DNA of 64,000 bases, taken from NCBI GenBank assembly GCA_014529385.2, contig CM043963.1:66041895-66105894 (forward strand). Reading direction: 5' to 3'. Below, in pieces: positions 22,917 through 33,764 of this stretch. The position numbers were made by a program, and so were the translations under genes. The notes below the pieces were generated by a model that had not been told where the DNA came from, searched no databases, and was given only the letters and a program-made list of their open reading frames with translations. Origin of the DNA: Adiantum capillus-veneris (lineage: Eukaryota > Streptophyta > Polypodiopsida > Polypodiales > Pteridaceae). Numbering within the stretch: the stretch's first letter is position 1; every line of letters begins with the position of its first letter.

Positions 22917-24938
22917 TTGAGAGAGATATGGACTACTGAAGAAGATAGTGATGGTAAAGGGAAGTCAGAAAAGGGCAACATGAACGTAGCAGCACACTAT
23001 CGGAAATTTACTATCCAAGACAGAAAAATCATCATGACACCACCAATCAGGGAGAGAACCAACCAAGAATCTTACGATGGGCCTGAAAATGCAAAAAAGA
23101 TAGACCTCGCAGAACCAGGTGAAAAGCCCCCGCCGGTCTATATAGCTAACGATTTAGAGCCTGAGGAGGAAGTGCAGCTAACACAACTTCTCAAGAAGTA
23201 TAAAGATGTGTTCGCTTGGTCCTACAAAGACCTCAAAGGAGTTGATCCATTGATATGCCAACATACAATTCCTTTGAAATCGAATGCAAAACCTAGCAAA
23301 CAATGTCCTTATACATATAATGACACATTTGCTAAACGAATCAAGGAAGAGATTGATAAACTGATGGAAGCGAAATTCATCTATGAGATTGAAGATACAG
23401 ATTGGGTGTCACCCATTGTGGTAGTTCCCAAAAAGAATGGAAAACTACGGGTGTGTGTAAACCTCAAGAAGGTGAATGCAGCAACCATAAGGGATAATTA
23501 TCCCTTGTCAATCACAGAACATGTACTGGAGCGAGTGGCCGGGAAACGGGCTTATTCCTTTCTGGATGGGTTTTCAGGATACAACCAACTGGCAATAGCA
23601 AGGGAAGATCAACACAAAACAGCCTTTGCCACAGAATGGGGGATTTATTCGTATCGAGTTATGCCATTTGTCTTAACTAATGCACCAGCCACTTTCCAGA
23701 GGTTAATGACTCACGCATTCAAGGAATACCTAAGAATATTCTTAGAAATTTACATGGATGACCTGTGTGTACACTCTCTTCTGCCAGAGGAACATATAGA
23801 CCATTTGCAAAAGGTCGTTGAAAAGTGCAGAACATATCAAATCTGTCTAAACCTGGAGAAATGTGTATTTATGGTTAAGCAAGGATGAATCTTAGGACAC
23901 ATTGTCTCAAGAAATGGCATAACCACAGACCTAGACAAAGTCAAAGTCATTGTAGACCTGCCCAGGCCTACTAATGCGAAACAAGTGCAATCTTTCATGG
24001 GACAATGCGGATATTATCGAAGATTCATATACATGCATGCGGTTATCGCACAACCTTTGTATCGGTTGCTAGTCAATTTCGAATGGACCGAGGAGTGTGA
24101 AACTTCATTCCAAAAGTTGAAGGAAAACCTTATATCAGCACCTGTATTAAAGGAACCAGATTGGGAAAAGATATTCCATGTTCACATTGATGCTTCAACA
24201 TATGCCATTGGAAGTATTCTAGCTCAACCTGGAGATGGAACAATGGATTTTCCGGTTTGCTATGCGAGCCGACAGTTAAACAGTGCAGAAAAGAACTACA
24301 CAACCACCAAGAGGGAAGGGTTAGGAATGATTTATGCTGTAACAAAATTTTGGCATTATTTGCTTGCAAACAAATTTGTGTTCTTCACGGATCATCAAGC
24401 TCTTTTGTACCTAGTAAATAAACCTTGCAATATAGGAAGAATCGTACACTGGTTTATTATATTTCTAGAATTTGACTTCACAGTGGTGGTCAAAAAGGGT
24501 ACGACCCATCTGCGACCAGATCATCTTTCAAGAATACACAACGGGGAAGCTCCTGAAGGAGTAGATGATGACATACCAGATGCTTATCTTTTCAACATTG
24601 AAATGGTACCCAAATGGTCTCAGGAAATAGTTAGCATTCTCTCCTTCGGAAGTGACTTTGATAATAAGGGATGCAAATCCAAACAGCAAACAATTCGACA
24701 AACAAAAAACTTCCACTTGATAGTAGGACGGTTGTATCATCTTGAATCTGACCTAATCCTACGATTATGTATAAATTCAGAAGAATTCGAGTGCTACCTT
24801 GAAGAGGCACATGTCCATGGTTGTGCATTTCATTGTTCAACACTGAAAACACACCAGAGACTGAAACAGCTAAGGGTTATATTGGCCAATTATGTATGGG
24901 GATACACATTATTATGTTACCAATTGTACAATATGTAG
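22917..24938 (+). pseudogene. gypsy reverse transcriptase, RNase H and first HHCC module
   Basis: Same frame as the protease. RT blocks: ADTDWVSPIVVVPKKNGKLR-like region near 23,395, AYSFLDGFSGYNQLAI, FVLTNAPATFQRLM (usual Gly replaced by Val) and the catalytic YMDD at about 23,752. A TGA at 23,886-23,888 interrupts the end of RT. RNase H follows with HIDASTYAIGSILAQ, TKREGLGMIYAV and FFTDHQALLYLV, all three acidic catalytic positions present. From about 24,690 the protein enters a first integrase-type zinc module (EEAHVHGCAFHCSTLKT). A frameshift at about 24,885 moves the remaining part into the next frame. These enzymes copy the genomic RNA into DNA. Confidence 0.9.
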
Positions 24939-26382
24939 TGCCAAAGGACCAGTGGATCACGCAACTTTGTTTCAGGTGAACATAGCACCTGCATGGAGTC
25001 AATATATTATTGACTTCTTAACCACCAGGACGTTCCCTGAGAACATCACAAGAGCATGGGGAAAAGCTATAGAGCTGAAAGCTCGTGACTTTCAGTTAAT
25101 TGGGAACCAACTCTATAAGCGGGGAAAGGACAATCAACTTAGAATCTGTGCAAGTGAAAGCGAATACCTGGTGATTCTAGAACATGCACATAGCGGAATA
25201 AGTGGAGGCCATTTTTCGGGTGATAAGACGGCAAAAATTGTCTTAACCGCAGGAATTTGGTGGCCTATATTGCACATGGATGCCGACGAGTTTGTAAAGC
25301 GTTGTGATGCGTGTCAACGCACCAAGATACCAATAAAAAGAGATGAGATGCCATTAAGGCCAATGATGGGGGCAAGGGCATTTGCAAAATGGGGCATTGA
25401 TTTTGTGGGACCTATATCACCCCCTGCATATCGCACCCATACCCAATATATCATTGTGGCTACGGACTATCTCACAAAATGAGTCGAAGCCAAAGCAACA
25501 CAAAAAGTCGATGCATGCACCACGGCACAATTTTTGTATGAGAATATTTTTGTACGTTACGGGTTACCAATAGAAATTGTCAGTGATCGTGGAACACACT
25601 TTCTCATAGAAGTCATTGAATATCTGCTAGAGGAATTCATGGTCATACATAGGAAATCAGCACCATACCATCCACAGGCCAATGGGCAAGCTGAGGCCAC
25701 AAATAAAACACTATGCACGGTTCTCGCTAAAATAGTGTCAGAATCAAGAACAGATTGGGATCAGCAGCTACACTCAACACTATGGGCATACATGGTAGCT
25801 TACAAAACATCAATAGGAACAACACCATACAACATGGTGTTTGGCCTAAATGCTATACTACCCATAGAGTTTTTAATCCCAACTCTACGAGTAGCAACAA
25901 GCTTGGAATGGACAGGGCATGAGCTCTCTTCAAGAATTGATGATCTTGAAAAGCTAGATGAACTCCGCTTGCAAGATGTCGCTTCAATCTATGCTAAAAA
26001 GAGAAGATAAAAGGAATTTTTTGACAAACATGTGCGTACCAAAGAGTTCAAAACAGGTGATTACGTACTTGTTTATACCTTGAAGCAACATGCCAAGAAA
26101 CTTAAAAAGCGAGGGATGGGACCATTTGTGATTAGTGATCTATCACAAAGTGGAGCTGTCAAGCTTGCTGCATTAGCAGGTGAATAAATGCCAAACTAGA
26201 TTAGTGGATGTCGACTGAGGAGGTATCATCTACCACTCACACAGGAGATGCTCCAACAAATTCATCAAGGAAAACAACGACTGAAGGAAAAAGAGAGAGT
26301 ATGGGAGGAAGCTCAAGCCGAAGCATAGGAACGCATTGCAAAAAGACGGCTTCTGTGACAACAGCAGAAAAGTGGAGCACCA
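24892..26382 (+). pseudogene. gypsy integrase with a duplicated HHCC zinc module
   Basis: The frame opens with the tail of the first zinc module (YVTNCTICSAKG). A full second module follows: EHAHSGISGGHFSGDKT, then FVKRCDACQRT, the H-x6-H...C-x2-C integrase N-terminal domain. The catalytic core keeps WGIDFVGPIS, VSDRGTHFL and HPQANGQAEATNK, i.e. D, D and E. The C-terminal region has GMGPFVISDLSQSGAVKL. Stops: TGA at 25,480 (in YLTK*VEA, where the family has Trp), TAA at 26,008 and several more to 26,380. Integrase inserts the cDNA into the host chromosome. No chromodomain is visible. Confidence 0.9.
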
Positions 26383-26790
26383 TTGCGAATCTATGCCATT
26401 CGACTGACTGAGTTGGAGGAGGAAACAGTGGAGCCAATAATTACAGTCAAAGTAGGCAACAATCAAGTTGAATCAACAGCTTTGCTTGATTTGGGTGCTC
26501 AAGCAAATTTGATCTCTTACGGATTATACCAACATCTCAAAGTCACATATCAACTTCATCCTACTCCCCAAGTGCTGGAAAGTAGCACATCACACCCATT
26601 GAAAACATTGGGATGGACTATATTGCATGTACAGCTACATCAATATATTTATCCACACAAATTCTATGTGGTGACAGATGAAAGCACACAAAACCCAATG
26701 ATGCTAGGGCAACCTTGGCAAAAAGCATACAATGTCCAAATAGATTGGAAAGCAAAGGCGGTCAAAATTCAACATGAACATGAACGATAG
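26383..26790 (+). pseudogene. second retropepsin-like domain, downstream of integrase
   Basis: In frame with the preceding integrase reading (no ORF boundary other than stops). ITVKVGNNQVESTALLDLGA then QANLISYGLYQHL matches the retropepsin pattern of a substrate strand, the D-x-G-A loop and a following helix. About 80 residues later NPMMLGQPWQKAYNVQIDW gives the ILG.PWL strand. The catalytic triplet is D-L-G instead of D-S/T-G; Leu TTG is one C-to-T change from Ser TCG, so an active ancestor is plausible. The normal protease is 4.8 kb upstream. A role in polyprotein processing, or in binding without catalysis, is inference. TAG ends it at 26,788. Confidence 0.65.
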
Positions 26791-27516
26791 GTGATAGCTT
26801 TTGCTAAGCAATACCATCATGATCAACTGCAAGCCATGCAATCACTGGCAACAAAGACAAAAGCACAAATGCCATCAAAGAACAACATGAAACCAGAGAC
26901 CAACAACCAGGTAAAAGCCAACCATGCTAATTACAGACATATGAAGTCACCGGCCACAATGAAAAAATCTAGGCTACCAAAACAAGGTAAACAAGTATGA
27001 ATGCGAAAGGATAGAAATGCAATGGCGGAAAAACAACAATGTAACAAACGGATTCCAACAAAGCAGACGGTTCAACCCCAAACCAAGGGCATAAAACAGA
27101 TGTGGATACCAAAGAAAATTCTTAACAATAATCCAAATGTCACTCACATTTGGATACCAAAGCAAAAGCAAAAGGAACTACCTGCCGTACACGCAATAAT
27201 GGAAGGCAGAGAGCGGCATTTCAAAAAAGGAAACCGATATATGTGGATGCCAATGAAAGACAAACCAGTGATAAACAGGAAAGAGCCAAAACATCTACAA
27301 AAATCGGCAACAACACAATACCAATGGAAACCCAAGGCCATAAGGCCCATAGCCATTACATCCCAGCCAATTCTATCCTTAGAAACAACTACAACTCCAT
27401 CAACAGTGTCGGCAAAGCAATTGCCTCTTGCCAAAAGGACAATTAAACAGAGAGCAATAGAGTTACAGCTGTTACTTGCAAAAAAAGAAGGAAACCTCGA
27501 CAGCGAATGCCAATAA
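26791..27516 (+). pseudogene. basic Trp-Pro repeat tail of pol
   Basis: Continues the same frame after the second protease-like domain, with one TGA at 26,998. The protein is rich in Lys, Gln and Asn and contains a spaced repeat: MWIPKK, IWIPKQ, MWMPMK, QWKPK (W-x-P-K type). I do not recognise a domain. The charge and the regular aromatic-proline motif suggest nucleic-acid or protein binding, but that is a guess. TAA at 27,514-27,516 closes the pol-linked coding region. Confidence 0.5.
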
Positions 27517-27683
27517 TCATATTGCTTCTTCCCTTCTCTTGCACAACATTAATTTTTTCATGCATTAACCGAGTATGCATAAAATAGGGACACATTAATC
27601 GGCTAGGCATTAGCATAACTTTTTCAACCTATGCACGGCACATACTCTGAGGCGAAACCTTGTCGTCCGGGAGGACTCCGACT

Positions 27684-27700
27684 AGGAGGGGGGGAGGCAA
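27684..27700 (+). other. internal polypurine tract
   Basis: taggagggggggaggc lies 170 bp after the last pol-linked codon and resembles the tract aaggaggggggggat directly before the 3' LTR at 33,750-33,764. The preceding bases also look alike (cgtccgggaggactccgact against gtcggggacgacataaac). It could be a central polypurine tract or the fossil 3' end of a shorter ancestor. Confidence 0.6.
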
Positions 27701-29236
27701 TCTCAAATGCGGAACCAATAATAGAAACAACAAAAAAGGGCATGATTTTCGACTATTTTAAGGGTTGACGTTTGAGTATAGGGGGCCAAACGCCAAATCA
27801 AGCCCCTAGGTGTGTGTATATAAGTAGAAATAGCCATTTTTCAAGAAAAATATTGGTAAAACGGAAAAACTCCGGCCATAAAAATTGCATGTGAGTGTAT
27901 ATAGTGTGTTGCAGTGATGTTTATGATTTATTATGATTTTTGGGAATTTTCTGGGTTTGATTTGCTATTTTCATTTTAATTTTGCTAATTTTTGGCAGAA
28001 AAACTTCAAAAATACAAAAACAGGTGAAAAATAGTCGTATAGAAAAACAAAAAATATGGGGATGACCAGAGACTAAAGGACAGCCTATGGTACAGTGGGG
28101 GTGCAATTATGAGACTGGAGCGGAAAGCGTGTTTTGGCCAGGTTTTGACCGAAATGCCAAATTTTTGGCAAATAGAGCAAACAGAGTCCAAATCAAGAAA
28201 TTTTTGAGCCTAAACCGTATCTCGCAAGAAGATAGGAGCACATGTCAAATTTCATGAAAAGTGGTTCGGGGACCTCCATTATAAGAAATTTTCACCCCAT
28301 TTATAGCTCATTCTCACTATTGACTTTGTGGAGAGAGCTTCTGCCACCTAGAGCGGATCGACCTTCTAGCAGCTTCTACAACGTGCACGCCTACCCGACT
28401 AGCTCCAGACATGAGAGGTAGGCTCACCACCTTGAGCTTTTTGCGCATGTTTGTCATTATGTCGCCAAAACTAGCGTAGAGGTCACACACAAAGCGAGCG
28501 GTAGAGACCTGCAAGTAGAGACGGCGGCCTAACGGTTAACCCGAAAGCAACAAGACTTCATCGGCAGCTTACCCTAGTCTAGGAGAACAGTCCTGGATAG
28601 CCAAGGGCAGTGGGAAACCATCGGGAAAAACCCTAATTCCCAGAAACCCGCAAGAGGCCACCAAATCGGAAATCGGCGGAACGGCGACCAAATGCTACCA
28701 AAATTCATGGGTAGGAGCATCTCGACATGCTCGACAACTCCATATGACCCGCATGACCAAAAAGTGACTCGAAGCGGCACTAAACCTCAGAAACGGCATC
28801 AGACACACAAAGCGTTAAAATGCACTTGCGGGCAAACCGCAAGTCCGTTTGCCACCAAACTTCACGAGCGGCTTTCCTAGACCATCAACAACCAAGTCCT
28901 ATGGTGGTAGACCACCACAAACCATCAAAGGTATGTAAACGCAACCACGGGTGCTTCTAGAGCGACAAATTGCCAAATGGAGCTCCGGTGAAGCCAAAGT
29001 CGACAAAAACCATACGGCAAGGATCCCCAAGGGATTGGGAAGCTATGGAGACCAACATCGAGAAATTTTATCGCCAAAAAGCACTCCAAAAGTCACAAAA
29101 TGGATCGGAGGCTCTAAAGTCCACACAAGGAGTTATACTCTATCCATTTGACTTTTTTGTTGAAATTAGGCTCAAAAGGGACTTAGGGGGGCAAAGGGCA
29201 AGCACTGGGAGCACTAGCACTGAAAAAAACACCAGG

Positions 29237-30114
29237 AGACATCCTATGCGTAGGATGTCTCAAGGGCACTTTTTGGCACAAATCTCATCAATTTTTGTCA
29301 TGCACATGTTCTGAATGACATTTACAAGCCATACACAAAGTTTCATCACATTTGGACCAGATTCGACCTCATATGCATGGAAAAACGCAAAGTTAGGACA
29401 TAGAGGAAATAATGGTCCATTGACCTACTAAATCTTGTCCAAATCTCATGAAACTTGCACAACACATTCAAATACACATCAACAAACAATCTGTGTGGTC
29501 AGGGAGTCAAAATGATGAAAAAGACATCCTACGCGTAGGATGTCTAATGGACCTTTTTGGCATGGAAGGGATGTTTTGTTATTTCAGATCTAATTACCTC
29601 ATCATCAAGAGCCCATATGTCAAGTTTGAAGCCATTCTAATCACTTTTGATCCCCAACACCTTCAAGATACACTTTTTGAGCCCAAAAACACCTCACAGA
29701 GCCCTACAAGCATCAAATCTTATCCAAATTCAGATCCAAGAACATGGCCATGTTCCATAGGCCAAGGACAACCCACAGAACAAGTTTCATGCAATTCTGA
29801 TGAAAAAGACATCCTACGTGTAGGATGTCTTCAGCATAAATTTAGCCTTCTGTGCAAGGAATGACATCATAGAAGCCAATACCATGGTGCAATGAGCCCA
29901 TACACCAATTTTCAACCCATTTGGACATCAATTGCTACCTATGATGGACATTCTACCCAAATTGTGACCTAAAGCCTGAATCAGCCCAAAAATCCACTTT
30001 TTGATATCCAAATTCAAATCCAAGCCTATAGCCATGTTCCATGAGCCTTACACTACCTGCATGTCAAGTATGAACCAATTCTGAAGAAAAAAACATCCTA
30101 CGCGTAGAATGTCT
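29237..30114 (+). repeat. 3' untranslated 285-bp tandem array carrying the same palindrome
   Basis: Palindromes at 29,237-29,260, 29,522-29,545 (perfect), 29,807-29,830 and 30,091-30,114 are spaced 285, 285 and 284 bp. The intervening DNA is diverged but repeated: atccaaattca + atccaag, gccatgttccat, and attctga(a/t)gaaaaa directly before the palindrome recur. The same attctgaagaaaaagacat context precedes the 17,094 copy in the 5' leader. The wider stretch 27,701-30,240 has no credible coding region. Confidence 0.9.
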
Positions 30115-30239
30115 AGATGGAAAATTTTGGCCAGATTTGCACTGTGAGCACATGCACAACTTCACAGTTCCTTTTAAGTTTTCAAGTCATTTGGATAAGT
30201 AAAACTCAGTTTCGCAGCTAATATGGAAAAAAAACGGTA

Positions 30240-33200
30240 ACTTTGGATTACTGAGTGCAACAGGATCTATGGCAGCCTCAAAGTCACCGGCAAAGAAGAA
30301 AAGAATGCAATCAAAGATTATCTGGACGAGGTGAAACCTTTTGTCATTCCAGAGGGAACACTAAAGCCAACCAGCACCTGGATACAAGAAGATCCGTTAG
30401 AGTCAAACGACCTAAAGATCTACCAGGGAGTGTTCAAAGACAATGAAGGCAATATAATAGAGCTACCAATGCTGCCAAGAGAGCTCAATGAATTTGTACG
30501 AAGAAAAATGGCTGGCTACTTGGAGAAAATTGACCTCCATAACTATTTCGAAGCAATACTAGCAGGGGTGGACATCAAAAGAGTATGGGAGTTTGTAACA
30601 AGCATCAAAGAGGATGGAATGTCCAAGGTGACAGATTTGCAAGGCAGACCCGATACAGAGACCATAATCACGGAGCGGGTTGTAGCACATGCACTAGATC
30701 TCTCCAATCAGGGAGACAATGTGACAAAAAGAAGGGATGAAGTCAAGGTGTACAAAGAGAAAAAGGCACATTACACCTTTGAAGACATTGCCAACCCAAA
30801 GGTGGCAATCATGAGCCAATTGTACAACCAGTACTTCCACATGTGCACGAAGAGGCCACAGAAGTACAGGATGCCGCCAGGTGCAATTGCCACAACGTTT
30901 ACTTGGGCAATGACAAAAGGCACCCCAAAGATAATCAACTATGCAGCATACGTACATGACAGCTTGGTAAAAATGGGCAACAAAAAGCCAACCTACATAG
31001 TGCCAGGAGAAATGATAACCAAGGTGGTTTATGCAGCACTACACGCTAAAGGAAGGTGGCCTGATCCCCCATCTCAGAATGATTGGCTAAGGGTTAAAGA
31101 AGACAAGGAAGATGAGCCATAGAGAGCACCAAGGGTGGCTACGAGGTTGAAGAGACGGCTAGAGCCAGTTGAGGAGGAGCAACCCGAGAAGAAGAAAGGA
31201 AAGAAAGAGTTTGCTCAAGTGCCGGCCAAAGAAACCAGGTCCCAGAAAGCGGCAAGACTTGAGAGGCTAATGAAGATTTTTCGAGCAGAAAGAGCCCTCA
31301 AGGGAGATTTAAACAAACTCTGGAAGCCATCTCTCGAGTCTATGTCCGGATCATCCAAAAGAGTGCAAAGGGACCGCTTTGAAGATTATATCAAGAATTT
31401 CGAGATTCTTGATGCAGCAGCGGAAAACATTCCCCATGTCCCTTTCACCGAGGAGGAAGTGGAGCAGATAAGGCAGACATTGCTAGATGAGCAAGAAAGC
31501 CAAGAAAGGGAAAGGAAAACAAAAGCAGACAGGGATTTAAAGGGCAAACTGGAAACTTTACCAGATAGCCCTAAACCCAGTCCACAGCCATCACCACCAC
31601 CATCACCACCTCCTAGCAGCCCTCCACTAGAAGATAAAGAGGCGGAAAACAAACAAGATGAAAGGCAAGCTGAGAAGCGAGAGCAAAGGCAAGAACCTGA
31701 GCCAAAGGAAGAGGCCAAGCCTGAGTCTGAGAAAAAAGGATTAGACGAGGCCTATTATGCATTTTTGGACCTGCTAGCTGAATGCTATACAAAGGAAGAA
31801 GCCGCCACAGTGGCATTCGACTTGGCGAGGACAGGGCATAAAGAACAGGTGCAAGGCATTCGGCTAGTGGAACTTAAAGAAATTGCTACAGACATTGTAG
31901 ACTTGCACCCGTCCTCCAATGATTGGGACGTAGTGATGACAAAGCTAGCTGGAATACGAGCACAATCTATGGCATTAGAGAAAGGAATGATAACTCTAAA
32001 GGCCGCAAAGAAAAGACCAAGATGGAAAGGGATTCTCTGCAGGCACAAAGCCAAGGGCAAAAAGAGAGAGAAGCTGACCTCCAGGCCAGCTTGGCAACGG
32101 CTCTACAAAACTGCCAAGCAAAGGAAGAAGCAAATGAGGCAGCAGCAAAAAGAATACAAGCAGCTGAAGAAGAGTGTCTGCAGCTCAGCAAGTCATTGCG
32201 AGATGCTGAAAAAGAACGGGATAATTTGACACTACAGCTAGTAGAAGAAACAAAAGAAGTAGAGGCCATGAGAAATTCCAAGGAAAAAGTAGAGATAGAA
32301 CTAGAAGCAAGCCTGGATGAAGTCCTTGAGCTCAAGGACCAATAAAAAGTCAAATATGAAACCATCTAGAGGCTACAAGCATCACCTGCTAGAGTTAGAG
32401 CTACGAGCTCGACTCAAATCATTTCCGAGAGTCAAATATATGAAGAGCAGATGCAAGAACTTCAGAAGGAGTTGACTCTCGAGAAAAAGCAGAGGTTAAT
32501 GATGGCTGAAGGTTCTATAGCAATGCAAACAAGAATGGAGGACAGCCAAAAATCCCTACAAGAAGAGGTGGAAAGCATAAAGAAAAAGCTCGAGGAGGCG
32601 GAAAGAGTAAACGCTGAGCTTAATGACCTCCTCGTAAATATGGGCGGAGAAGCTGAAGTGGAAAAACAAACACTCCTCAGGAAAATTGAGGAGTTAAAAG
32701 GCCGGCAACAAGCAGAGGCAGAAAACTCAGGGCCAGCCGCCAATGAGGGCATCGACCTCGAAAATGTGGCAGATCCTGTGGACACACCCATGCAAGAGGA
32801 AAGCATAGCATGATCCTCTCAAGAGCCGTAGGATCTAACACAAGAACAAGAGGAAAAATTGTGTAAGGCAATAGAGGCAGAGCTAAGAGAAAGCACAAAG
32901 GAAGCCTGGGAATGGGAGCAGAGGGTCTTCAAATCTATGACCATTCAGAAGATTGACGCCAGCAATCTCAGGCGCGAGTGGCTTCAACCCTTTCTCCCGT
33001 ATCCATTGCTGAAATATGAGGCAACAACAATAAACAAGCGAATCATAGAAGAGCCAACGGAACCTCTCTACAATGCACACACCTCGAGGCCAGAAGGAGT
33101 TAAGCTTATAGTGGATTCTCAGCCAAAGTGGAGGAAGGCTTGGCTTACCAAGTACCCACAATACCTAATCCACTTGGTAGAGGCACCTAAACATATCAGA

Positions 33201-33713
33201 GACAACCTCAGCTTCTGTCCTCTACCAAGGGTTAGGACGTGGAAGGCACAAGAAATCCTGCAAAGAAGCCAACCCACTTGGCTGAATTACCCAAAGCTGC
33301 CAGGCATGAAGGAAGGTGAGAGAATAAGTGTCCAATACATGGTGAAGACCCTAACGGGCGCCATAAAGCTGTTCACTGGATCACCTAACGTTACATGCAT
33401 TATGATGAGAAAAATCTGTAGAACCATCCTAGCAGTGTTCGAGACCTTCAAGCCGGGCCAGGTGACCGATAGCATATTCTTCTTTCAAGATACATACAGA
33501 TGTGCCTACGATCTGTCAGGTCAGCCTTCCAAGGAGGTGATACATGCGCTGTACCAAAGAATCATGTTTCTACCATCCTATCACCTCCAAGCTTTTAAGG
33601 AAGCATTTTATACGGGATTCTTCACCATGCACACAGATATCTTTGGCTCAACAATGCTGAACCTACATGCAAGGTACGAATCACTACTAAAGATGCGAGA
33701 AACCATAAGATGA
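30240..33713 (+). pseudogene. unknown accessory coding region in the env position of the gypsy element
   Basis: About 1,100 codons in sense orientation between pol and the 3' LTR. Frame 1 opens after a stop near 30,239 (a possible acceptor gtgcaacag ends about 30,261; the first in-frame ATG is about 30,467). Parts in order: an alpha/beta-looking domain of about 260 residues (PRELNEFVRRKMAGYLEK, ERVVAHALDLSNQGD, PPGAIATTFTWAMTKG), TAG at 31,120, then a basic region, a Pro/Ser linker at about 31,567-31,626, and a Glu/Lys region. A -1 frame change near 32,010 leads into a long coiled coil to about 32,790 (TAA 32,343, TGA 32,811), then a C-terminal domain of about 285 residues (REWLQPFLPYPLLKYEA, FQDTYRCAYDLSGQP). 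No signal peptide or membrane segment is visible, so it is not an envelope protein. The N-terminal part loosely recalls plant retroelement-associated domains, unverified. Confidence 0.7.
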
Positions 33714-33749
33714 AGCAGTTGATCCAGGCCATGTCGGGGACGACATAAA

Positions 33750-33764
33750 CAAGGAGGGGGGGGA
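33750..33764 (+). other. 3' polypurine tract
   Basis: aaggaggggggggat-type purine run immediately upstream of the 3' LTR start; it should prime plus-strand synthesis. Confidence 0.85.

Noticed and set aside
29237-30114. Regularly spaced palindromes resembling a CRISPR array
   Set aside because: Spacing of 285 bp, diverged homologous intervals and a plant retroelement context exclude it.
30240-33713. Retroviral-type envelope gene
   Set aside because: The position fits, but there is no signal peptide, membrane segment or cleavage-site region; the centre is a charged coiled coil.
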